NCBI GenBank assembly: GCA_963732765.1 | Contig: CAVTAS010000003.1 | Coordinates: 806,001 to 870,000, forward strand | Length of the DNA: 64,000 bases | Direction: 5' to 3' | From: JANYHF01 sp963732765 | GTDB taxonomy: Bacteria; Pseudomonadota; Alphaproteobacteria; Rhizobiales; Hyphomicrobiaceae | In this document: piece by piece, positions 17,830 to 25,960 of the stretch | How the letters are laid out: each line of letters begins with the position of its first letter | How positions within the stretch are numbered: the stretch's first letter is position 1 | Position numbers and translations under genes: made by a program | The notes under the pieces: generated by a model | Told to the model about the DNA's origin: nothing | The model's database searches: none | Seen by the model: only the letters and a program-made list of their open reading frames with translations

Positions 17830-18146
17830 GGCTGCATCCTGAACATTGGGAGACCGGGAACGATCACGTGGCGAATGCTAAAGCAAGTGACACAGCCAAG
17901 CCTATAAATTGTCGCTCTAGCGCTCATCGCGAGGTCGTGGTCACGACCGGCCCCCGTAGTCTCGCCAAATTGCGCCGCCTTTGTCAGGGGAGTCAGCACG
18001 TCGTCAACACCATATGAGACGCCTATACAGCGTATTCGCAAATTGTATTACCGCTTCATCGGTCTCGGCTCGATAACTCAGACTGGCTCATGCCCCAGGT
18101 ATGGGATGGCTGTGCGGCAATAGTCCGCGAATTTGAGGAGGAAGCA
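17830..18146. promoter_or_regulatory. Divergent promoter region between the CitE-like gene and the ABC operon
   Basis: 317 bases with no gene, lying between divergent starts. A small perfect inverted repeat GGTCGTG-GT-CACGACC occupies 17933-17948 and could be an operator for a dimeric regulator. A LysR remnant at 30426 is the only regulator gene left in the region. Promoter elements could not be assigned with certainty. Confidence 0.45.
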
Positions 18147-19337
18147 TTGAAGCACTCTATTGTCAAATGGCTGCTCGCAGCCTCATTCCTCGCAGCTGCG
18201 GGTATTTGCGTGCCTGCGCTCGCCGGTGGTGTGAGCGAGCTGTCCAAGGAAATCCAGGACGAGTTGTACAATTCCGCGAACGTCGATCCGATGCAGCCCG
18301 TCGGCGAGAGCGCCTATCGCGATTTCAAGCCGAAAAATCCGCCGCCGTGGACCATCGGGTATGCCAGTTCCTTTGCCGGCAACACCTGGCGCGCCGACGT
18401 GATGAAGCGCCTCACGGAAGTGATCATTCCCAAGTGGAAGAAGCTCGGCCTGGTCAAGGACGTCATCATCACGCAGTCGAACCTCAATGATGCGACCCAG
18501 ATCCAGCAGATGCGTCAACTGGTCGACCAGGGCGCGGACGCCATCATCGTCTGCTGTTCGAACCCGACGGCATTGAACCAGACTGTTCAGTATGCGCACG
18601 ACAAGGGCGTGCCGGTGTTCTCGGCCGTGGGCTATCTGACTTCGCCGTTCGCCGTCAACACGTCGGCCAAATTTGTGGTCGGCGGGCAGATGCTCGCCGA
18701 ATGGATGGCCAAGGAAATCAACGGCAAGGGCAATGCCCTGATCGTCGAAGGCATCCCAGGCGCATCGGCATCGGACTCACAGAACGTCGGAGTACTGAAG
18801 GCACTTGCCAAGTATCCGGACATCAAGGTCGCCGACCAGGTCGCCTAGACCGAAATCCAGAAGTGGCTCGCCACCAATCCCGGCAAGCTGGATGGCGTCA
18901 TCATCCAGTCGGCGTCCGAACTCGGCGCGCTGCGCGCACTGAAGCAAAGCGGTCGCGACATGGTGCCGATCACGGTCGGCGGCGAACTCGGCGCGCTGTG
19001 CTACTGGCGCAAGAATCCGAAATTCATCTCCTCGACCATTCATGCCTGGCCGCCCGGCGACGACTTCGAACTCGGCTGGAATGTCATGATGCGCACGCTT
19101 CAAGGCCAAGGCCCAAAGGTGCAGTCGATCCTGACCCGTCCGCAAAGGCTCTCCGGCGAGCAGCTGACCAAGGTTCTCGATGAGAACTGCAACGAGGACT
19201 CGGATGGCTGGTTCAATGTCGGCATCGAAAGCTGGGCCGGCAAGGCATACCTCGACCAGTTCTTCCTGCGTCCGGCCGATCCGGAAGCGTTCAAGCCCCA
19301 ACTATATCGGTTAACTCAACTCTGTGCCGCCTGGTGA
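18147..19337 (+). pseudogene. Ribose-type ABC substrate-binding protein with in-frame amber stop
   Basis: The TTG at 18147 is chosen as start because GAGGAGG lies 6-12 bases upstream and a typical signal peptide follows (LKHSIVKWLLAASFLAAAG...ALAGG). The Peripla_BP_4 fold shows in IGYASSFAGNTWRADV, LVDQGADAIIVCCSNPTALN and KGVPVFSAVGYLTSPF. At 18846-18848 a TAG interrupts the frame after PDIKVADQVA; the same frame then continues to 19337 with TEIQKWLATNPGKLDGVIIQSASE and VPITVGGELGALCYW, clearly the second lobe. Unless TAG is read through or is a sequencing error, only the first lobe is made. The gene opens the ABC operon and would bind the imported sugar-like compound in the periplasm. Confidence 0.82.
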
Positions 19338-19403
19338 AAAGCCGGGCGGCACTTGGCTAAATGACGTTTCACCACTTCACAGCTGTAGATCCGGTTGCCC
19401 GCC

Positions 19404-21102
19404 ATGACCCACGCTACCGTCGAGATCTCGTCGGTTAGAAAGACGTTCGGTCCGACTGTGGCCTTGAATGGTTGCAGCCTGAAGGCGTTTGCGGGCGAAG
19501 TGCATGCGATCATCGGCGGCAACGGCTCGGGCAAGAGCACGCTTGCCAAGGTGATCTCGGGAGTGCTGCTGCCGGACAGCGGCCAGGTCTCCATCCTCGG
19601 CAAGTCGGCGACCTCCCCGGTCGAAGCGCGCCGGATGGGCATCGCCAACGTGTTCCTGGAAGTTCTGGTGGCCGACGCCTGCTCGGTGCTGGACAATCTC
19701 TATCTCGGCTCCGACGGCCTGTTCGGCGGAACGATGCACCGCGAGGAAAAAATCGCCAACGCGGCAGCATTGATGCGCGAGCTGCTCGGCTTCGATCTCG
19801 ATCTCTCCGATCTGGTCGGTGAGTTGCCTCTCAGCCTTAAGCAGTGGATCACCATTGCCCGCGCCATGTTGACCGACCCGCAAGTGCTGATCCTGGACGA
19901 GTCTTCGGCCGCCCTGGATTTCGAGTCCACCGAACGCCTGTTCGCCAAGATGCGGACAATTCAAGGCCAAGGGGGCGAGCGTACTCATCGTCACGCACCG
20001 CATCGCCGAACTGGTGCGCATCGCCGACCGCGCGACCGTGCTGCGCGACGGCAAGGACGTCGGCTGCCTGGAAAAAGAGGATATCACCGAGGCCCGCATT
20101 CTCGAGCTGATCGCGGGGCCGGATCGCGCCAAGGCCGCCACGTCGCACGGCATCGCCGAGCAGCTGAACCAACTGACACTGTTGCGCGTGACCGAGGCCA
20201 AGGTGTGGCCGGACGCAGCGCCCGTCACGCTTAGCTTGCACCCCGGCGAAGTGATCGGCGTGATCGGTTTGGACGGCCACGGCCAATCCGATTTCGTGCG
20301 CGGCCTGGCCGGTATCCAGCCGCTGGTGTCGGGGCGAATTTCGTCCGTTCACGGCAAGATCGCCAACGACATCACGGATTTGCGGTCTGCGCGCGAGAAC
20401 CGGCTGAGCTATGTGAGCGGAGATCGCAAGAAAGAAGGCATTTTCGCCAATCTCAGCATTTTCGAGAACTTGGCGCTGCCGGTCTACCGCGACTACCGCC
20501 TGGGCGGCGTGATCAACATCGTCAACCAGGCCAAGCTCGCGCCTGTGTTCGAGTGGGAAACCGGCAAGCTGGCGGTCAAGATGGGCGACCGCGGCAATCT
20601 CATCACGTCGCTGTCCGGCGGCAATCAGCAGAAGGTGCTGATCGCGCGCGCCTTCGCCGAGAAGCCACAGGTGCTGGTGCTGAACGATCCCGCGCGCGGC
20701 ATCGACGTCGGCGCCAAGCTCGACCTTTATCGGAACTTGCGCGAGTTTGCCGGCCGCGGCAACGGCGTGATTTTCCTGTCCAGTGAGATCGAGGAGTTCC
20801 TCGATCTGTGCACGCGCGTCGTGGTGTTCCGCAACGGCTCCTTCGCGACCGAGTTCGAGCCGCCCTATGAGGGGCACGCCATATTGAATGCGATGTTCGG
20901 GCGCAAGGCCGATGCCGAATTGGCCGACGGGGAGCATACGTCGGACATCGATCCTGCATTGCCCCGCAGTAAACCCATTCCGCTGCCGAGCGATGGAGCG
21001 CGGCCGGTACCGCGACCGGTCAATACGTCCCCGACCGCACCCGCGCCAGAAGAATCAGTACACCCCATGACAGGAGGAAGACATGAGCAAGTACGGCTCT
21101 AG
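19404..21102 (+). pseudogene. Ribose/galactoside-type ABC ATP-binding protein (two-domain), frameshifted
   Basis: Two fused ABC domains of the RbsA/MglA type. Domain 1 has Walker A GGNGSGKST, a degenerate signature (ELPLSLKQW) and Walker B VLILDESSAAL. At the G5 run 19971-19975 the frame is off by one: skipping a G restores GASVLIVTHRIAELVRIADRATVLRDGKDV, after which domain 2 continues with GVIGLDGHGQSDF in place of Walker A, VSGDRKKEGIF, the signature LSGGNQQKVLIAR and VLNDPARGIDVGAK. As in RbsA, domain 2 has a non-canonical Walker A. A Pro-rich tail ends it, overlapping the next start. The extra base may be real or a homopolymer read error. Confidence 0.82.
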
Positions 21103-21513
21103 GAGGAGTTTCGACCTCGAATGGGTCGAACGCTGGGCGCGGACGGTCAACGACGACCGCATATTGCCCGTGGTCGGGCGATTCTTCACCGCCAAATTCG
21201 TGCTCGGCGTGGACGACACCCAGTATCTGGTCGACGTCCAGGGCGGCAAGATCCAGCGCATCGCCGAGGGGTTGCCCCCCACGACTTCGACTTCGATTTC
21301 GGTCTGAAAGCGTCCAGCGGCACCTGGGCCAAGTTCAGCCAACAGATCCCGCCGCCCATGTTCAACGACATCTGGGCGATGGCGCATCCGCTGCATCGCC
21401 ACCTGATCATCGAGGGGAACACCTTCAAGTTCTGGCAGAACCTGCGCGCGCTGACGCGAATGCTCTCGCTGATGCGGCAGGTCTGCAACGGCAGCGCGAG
21501 AGACCAATCATGA
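21083..21513 (+). pseudogene. Small SCP2-like domain protein, frameshifted
   Basis: About 142 residues if a one-base shift is allowed at the C6 run 21275-21280. The first part (DLEWVERWARTVNDDRILPVVGRFFTAKFVLGVDD) starts at an ATG after AGGAGG; the second (FDFDFGLKASSGTWAKFSQQIPPPMFNDIWAM) is in the next frame and ends over the hydrolase start as ATGA. The pattern of a beta sheet with a late GTW-like helix resembles sterol-carrier-protein-2 folds, which bind hydrophobic ligands. That match is by eye and tentative. Its fixed place between the ABC ATPase and an alpha/beta hydrolase suggests a lipid-like or terpenoid substrate for the cluster (inference). Confidence 0.5.
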
Positions 21514-22469
21514 ACCAGCACGATCCCATAGTCGGACGCTACGTTTACGTCCAATGCGAAGGCAAGACCTACCGCACCTATTGCGAGGAACACGGCGAGG
21601 GCATCCCGCTGGTTTGCGTGCACACGGCGGGCACGGACGGACGCCAGTACCGCCACCAGCTCTGCGATGCCGACTTTGCGCAGAACTACCGCATCATCGC
21701 CTTCGACATTCCCTGGCACGGCAAGACGCTGCCACCATCGGATTTCTACCTGATGGAGGACGAATACAAGCTCACCACGCGCTTCTATGCCGAGTTCATC
21801 GTCGCCTTCTGCCGGGCGTTGGAGTTGAAAAAGCCCGTGATCATGGGCCAGTCCATGGGCGGCAACGTCTGCTTGTCGCTCGCCCTCAAGTACGAGAGCG
21901 AGTTCTCGGCGCTGATCGCGCTGGAGGCCTGCGACTACTCGCCCGGCTGGTGGATCGATGCTTTGCATCATCCGCACATCCACGGCGGCGAAGTGGTGGC
22001 GAGCTCCACCTTCGGCCTGATGAGCCCAGAGTCGCCCGACGAATATCGCTGGGAAACCTGGTGGTACTACGCGCAAGGCGGCCCCGGCATCTTTAAGGGC
22101 GACCTCTATTTCTACAGCGTCGATTCGGACTACCGCGATCAGATGCAGAGGATTTCGGGCCGGCTGCCGATCTACTTCCTGACCGATACGTACGATTTCG
22201 CCTGCACGCCCGAAATGACCGAGCGCACCGCCGAGAGAGTAAAGAATTCCGAATGTATCATCTTCAGCGGCGGGCACTTCCCGACCTCGGAAGACCCGGT
22301 GAAGTTCAAGGACGTCATCACGCCGGTGCTGAAGAAGATCCTGGCCCAGGATCCCGAGCGGCGTGGGCAGGGTGGTCCGGGACTCAATGGCGGGCGCAAC
22401 GTCAGCGATCTGCGCAGTTCGACGCGCACGGACCGTCCGACCGACGGCCGTCGGGTCATCACGCTCTAA
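21510..22469 (+). CDS. Alpha/beta hydrolase
   Basis: 319 residues. The oxyanion-hole region is VCVHTAGTDGRQYRHQL near residue 36, the nucleophile elbow is MGQSMGG near residue 115 with Ser as nucleophile, and a likely catalytic His is in SGGHFPTSEDP near residue 266, with an Asp candidate in LTDTYDFACTP. The C-terminal 40 residues (from RRGQGGPG) are low-complexity and poorly conserved in type. It overlaps the SCP2-like stop by 4 bases and precedes the permease by 59 bases, so it is part of the transport operon. It could release a sugar or acyl group from an imported conjugate (inference). Confidence 0.85.
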   Translation: MNQHDPIVGRYVYVQCEGKTYRTYCEEHGEGIPLVCVHTAGTDGRQYRHQLCDADFAQNYRIIAFDIPWHGKTLPPSDFYLMEDEYKLTTRFYAEFIVAFCRALELKKPVIMGQSMGGNVCLSLALKYESEFSALIALEACDYSPGWWIDALHHPHIHGGEVVASSTFGLMSPESPDEYRWETWWYYAQGGPGIFKGDLYFYSVDSDYRDQMQRISGRLPIYFLTDTYDFACTPEMTERTAERVKNSECIIFSGGHFPTSEDPVKFKDVITPVLKKILAQDPERRGQGGPGLNGGRNVSDLRSSTRTDRPTDGRRVITL

Positions 22470-22528
22470 CCCACAGGGCCGGGCGGGCAACCCGTCCGGC
22501 CACCCCTTAGGCAGCAAAGCATCGTCTT

Positions 22529-23869
22529 ATGTCCGAGACGCGCGGATCCGAGAACATCTACTTGCTGGTGCCGATGCTGCTGATCGCGGTGTTGCTCAGC
22601 ACGGCCGTGGTTCGCGGGCCGCATCTCGAGTCTTACTCCGGCTTCGGCAGCGCCGTCATCGTCGCTGCGCCCCTGATGCTGGCGACCTACGCCCTGATGG
22701 CGCTGGCCATCGCCGGCCGCAACACGGTCGATCTGGCCGTCGGTCCGCTGCTCGCCTTCATCAATGTCTCGGTGGTGAAGTTGAACATGCTCGGCGTCAT
22801 CACGTCGCCGATCGCTGTGTTCATTGTCGCCATCGGTATCGGCATTCTCTATCAGCTGCTCTTTGCCCTGATGATCATCTGGGTGCGGGTGCAGCCCATC
22901 ATCGTCGCGCTCAGCGGGTTTCTCGCGCTCACCGGCATCAACCTGGTCATCCTGCCGCGTCCGGGCGGCACGGCGCCGGAGTGGATGGGGTCCTGGGGCC
23001 TGGGCACCTCGATCTTTTCGCCGGTGCTCCTGATCCTGATCATTGCGACCGGCGGCTGGCTGCTGTTCACGCTGAGCTCCTTCTACAGTAACCTGCGCAT
23101 GATGGGCTACGACGAGCGCGCGGCCTTCACCAGCGGTATGCGGATCGATATCGTACGCGTCGGCGCCCATGTCATCGCCGGCATCTTCGTCGGCCTCGCC
23201 GCGATCTGCTACACCGCCCTGATCGCCTCGGGCGATCCGACCCAGGGCACCACCATGTCGCTGACGGCCGTGACGGCGGTGGTACTCGGCGGCGTCAGCC
23301 TGGCGGGCGGACGCGGCGGAGTCATCGGCGCGGCACTCGGGGCTATCAACCTGTTTCTGATCGGTTATGTGCTCGCCACCTTCAACTTCGGCACCGTGCA
23401 GGCTTTCGTCACGCAGCTCTCCTATGGATTGATCATGATCCTGTCGCTGCTGCTGACGCTCCTTGTGCAGATCATAGGCCGCTATCTCCACGTCATCACT
23501 CCCTTCTCGGCCTTCATCGTGCTCGGTGCCATCGTGCTCGGTATCATGCTGAAGGTCAGCGCCGAGGACGTGCGCCCGGCAGCGACGGCCCTCGCCGCAC
23601 CGGTGGCGGATGGAAATCCGATGACGCGCTACCTTTTATTGCCCGCTACGGACGGCAGCGGCATCGGGCAATTCGTGCTGTCGCCCTGGCAAACGATGCT
23701 GTTTGGCCTTGCCGCCGCTTTGGCTCTCCTCACCGTCACGGTACGCACGGTCACCGCCGAGGCTCTATCGCTGCGGCTTGGTGTGTTCGTCTACGTCTTC
23801 GTCTCGGCAATGATCCTGCTGCTGCTTTTCGTTGTCGGTGACCTCAGCGTCGCGGGGGTGAGGCGATGA
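22529..23869 (+). CDS. ABC permease, ribose-type (RbsC family), long form
   Basis: 446 residues, about 120 more than a standard RbsC. Hydrophobic segments run throughout the first 330 residues, and the family loop is visible as VLGGVSLAGGRGGVIGAALGA near residue 250. The extra C-terminal part begins with a segment (FIVLGAIVLGIML), then a soluble loop near residues 350-390, then two further hydrophobic segments. Its stop overlaps the next permease start (ATGA), so the two probably form the heterodimeric channel of the importer. Confidence 0.88.
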   Translation: MSETRGSENIYLLVPMLLIAVLLSTAVVRGPHLESYSGFGSAVIVAAPLMLATYALMALAIAGRNTVDLAVGPLLAFINVSVVKLNMLGVITSPIAVFIVAIGIGILYQLLFALMIIWVRVQPIIVALSGFLALTGINLVILPRPGGTAPEWMGSWGLGTSIFSPVLLILIIATGGWLLFTLSSFYSNLRMMGYDERAAFTSGMRIDIVRVGAHVIAGIFVGLAAICYTALIASGDPTQGTTMSLTAVTAVVLGGVSLAGGRGGVIGAALGAINLFLIGYVLATFNFGTVQAFVTQLSYGLIMILSLLLTLLVQIIGRYLHVITPFSAFIVLGAIVLGIMLKVSAEDVRPAATALAAPVADGNPMTRYLLLPATDGSGIGQFVLSPWQTMLFGLAAALALLTVTVRTVTAEALSLRLGVFVYVFVSAMILLLLFVVGDLSVAGVRR

Positions 23870-25260
23870 ATCGCTTGGTCCTGATGCCTCGCTCGATCGC
23901 GCTGATCTGGCTCAACCTCGCCTTGACACTGATCGTGGCGGCGATCGGCTTTGGCCTCGGATTCGCGCAGGGGCTGAGCGCGCAGCTGGTTATTCTCTAC
24001 ACGGTCATCACCGTAGCCGTGTTGTTCCTGCTGCTGAACTACGTGACCGTGATTTTCGAATCCCGCCAGGCGCAAAGCGGGGCGCCACTCGCCGGGCAGC
24101 CGGGTCAAGCCGAGCCCAGCGGGATGCGCGGCGCCTGGCGGGGTAACCGCGTGCTGATCATCGCGATGCTCGCGCTGCTGATTGTCTATCTGTTGGTGAC
24201 GGCGACCGTTCCGTCCTTCCGCAGCATTGCCAATCTGATCGCCTTCCTGGTGCTCGAGGCGATCCTGCTGTTCGCCTTCAAGGTCAGCGGCGCCTTTGCG
24301 CACGGGCGCAGCGCCTTCATCGGCCTGATTGTCCTTGGGGCACTCATCGTCGTCAGCTCCTTCACCATCGACGGATTCCCCTCAGCCGCCAACATCCGCG
24401 CGATCCTGCTGTTTGCGTCCTTTCTCGGCATCGCCTGCATCGGTCAGACCCTGGTGGCCCTGCTCGGCGGGCTCGAACTCTCGATCCCCTTCGTGATCGG
24501 TGCCGCCAATATCGGGCTGCTCTACATCATGGGCCTGGGCGTGCCGACCGGCGTCGCGCTGGCAGCCGTGTTGATCATCGGCGGCGGGCTTGGGTTTCTC
24601 AACGGCGTGCTCTCCTTCCGCCTGCAGGGCCAGGCGCTCATCCTCACGCTCGGGATGGGCTTTGCGGTCGCCGGACTGGTGCAGATGCTCACCAGCATCG
24701 GCTCGTCGTTCAGCGGTAACGTGTTCGGAAAAGTCCCGCCCTGGCTGCAGAACCTCGCCGTTATGAACGGCACGTTCTTCGGCCTCGCCGTACCGCCAAC
24801 CATCCTGCTCTGGATCGCGCTCGCCATCATCGTCATCCTGGGCCTGCGCTACACCGCCTACGGACGACACATCTACGCGCTCGGCGGCAACCGGAGATCC
24901 GCCAAGCTGATCGGCGTCTCGGAATTCAAGTACTGGACGCTGGCATACACCATCAGCGGTTTCTTCGCCGCTCTGACCGGCTCGCTGCTGCTGGGCTGGA
25001 GTGGCGGCGGTTTCATCGGCGTCGGCGATCCCTATTTGTTCACGACGCTCGCGGCCGTGGTCATCGGCGGTATGTCGCTCGCCGGTGGTTATGGCGGCTA
25101 CGGATTTACCGTCATCGGTGTTCTGGTGTTGCAGGTGCTGAGCGCCTTCCTGATCGGCATCGGCCTCAAGTACGAGTGGCAGCAATTCATCTTCGGTCTG
25201 CTTATCCTCCCCATGGTGGCGCTCTACGGACGTGCGCCGAGCATCAGGGCACAAGTCTAG
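23866..25260 (+). CDS. ABC permease, ribose-type (RbsC family), second subunit
   Basis: 464 residues, also longer than usual: the first 150 carry extra hydrophobic segments (LALTLIVAAIGFGLGF and AMLALLIVYLLV) before the core. The core shows LVALLGGLELSIPFVIGAANI, a variant of the GxxDLSVG region near residue 195, and the loop GGMSLAGGYGGYGFTVIG near residue 403. It is translationally coupled to the upstream permease and 9 bases from the rhodopsin-like gene. It forms the inner-membrane channel with its partner. Confidence 0.88.
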   Translation: MNRLVLMPRSIALIWLNLALTLIVAAIGFGLGFAQGLSAQLVILYTVITVAVLFLLLNYVTVIFESRQAQSGAPLAGQPGQAEPSGMRGAWRGNRVLIIAMLALLIVYLLVTATVPSFRSIANLIAFLVLEAILLFAFKVSGAFAHGRSAFIGLIVLGALIVVSSFTIDGFPSAANIRAILLFASFLGIACIGQTLVALLGGLELSIPFVIGAANIGLLYIMGLGVPTGVALAAVLIIGGGLGFLNGVLSFRLQGQALILTLGMGFAVAGLVQMLTSIGSSFSGNVFGKVPPWLQNLAVMNGTFFGLAVPPTILLWIALAIIVILGLRYTAYGRHIYALGGNRRSAKLIGVSEFKYWTLAYTISGFFAALTGSLLLGWSGGGFIGVGDPYLFTTLAAVVIGGMSLAGGYGGYGFTVIGVLVLQVLSAFLIGIGLKYEWQQFIFGLLILPMVALYGRAPSIRAQV

Positions 25261-25269
25261 GGAAGCCGC

Positions 25270-25959
25270 ATGTTCGGAACCAATTTCCAGTCCAGCGACC
25301 TTGTGAGTTCGTCCTACGAACTGGCGACCATCGCCATGCTGGCCGCCGGCGTGCTCACGCTGCTGGGGCTGTCGTGGGTCTCCGACCGCTGGCGCCCACC
25401 GGTGGCGCTGGCCGGTGTGGCACTGCTGGCCGCCGGCTTCCACTATCTGGGCGCGTCGCAAACCTGGCTGGTGGCGCAGAAGATGTCGGCCGGCCCGCGC
25501 TTTGCCAGCTGGTTCGTCGTGCAGCCGTTGCAGGTCGCCAGCGTCTATTTCCTCGCCCGCCTCGCCGGTCCGGTTCCCGTCGGGGTGTTCTGGCGCACCA
25601 CTGCCGCCGCCGTCCTGATGGTGCTCTCGCGCTGCCTGGGTGACGCGCGCATCTTCGATCCCACCCTCGGCGTTCTGCTCTCGATCGCCTTCTGGCTCTA
25701 CATCCTCGGCGAACTCTACTTCGGCGCCATGAGCGAGGCGGTACTCAAGTCCTCGCGCACCATGCGGCTCGGATATTTCTGGATACGTCTCATCTTCACC
25801 ATCGGCTGGGCGGCCATCCCCATTCTGCACTTCGTCGACGCCGTGATCGGGGCGGGGCACGCGCCCACCATCGTCCTGCTCTACACGCTCGCCGATCTCA
25901 TCAATGTTCTGACCACATCCCTCATCGTCCTGGCTGTCGCAAGCCAGGAACGGTTCTGA
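25270..25959 (+). CDS. Microbial-rhodopsin homologue lacking the retinal lysine (rhodopsin-noK type)
   Basis: 229 residues, seven hydrophobic helices, the length of a proteorhodopsin. Helix C reads RFASWFVVQPLQ (77-88) against the family pattern RYxDWxxTxPLQ; helix E reads FWLYILGELYFG (141-152) against GWLYILYEIF; helix F has FTIGWAAIP (176-184) against FGWAIYP; helix G has YTLADLINVL (205-214) against YNLADFVNKI. His58 lies 19 residues before Arg77, the His75-Arg94 spacing of proteorhodopsin. Asp209 (Asp227 counter-ion) is kept, but the Schiff-base Lys231 is Val213, acceptor Asp97 is Ser80 and donor Glu108 is Ser91. It cannot bind retinal covalently, so a pump role is unlikely; a sensor, scaffold or transporter partner is possible. 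It starts 9 bases after the permease, after AGGGAA. Confidence 0.8.
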   Translation: MFGTNFQSSDLVSSSYELATIAMLAAGVLTLLGLSWVSDRWRPPVALAGVALLAAGFHYLGASQTWLVAQKMSAGPRFASWFVVQPLQVASVYFLARLAGPVPVGVFWRTTAAAVLMVLSRCLGDARIFDPTLGVLLSIAFWLYILGELYFGAMSEAVLKSSRTMRLGYFWIRLIFTIGWAAIPILHFVDAVIGAGHAPTIVLLYTLADLINVLTTSLIVLAVASQERF

Positions 25960-25960
25960 G

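Noticed and set aside
18147..21513. Programmed frameshifting as an explanation for the ATPase and SCP2-like frame changes
   Set aside because: The sites are plain G5 and C6 runs without a slippery heptamer or a visible downstream pseudoknot, and a shift inside the first ABC domain would serve no known purpose; mutation or read error is simpler.
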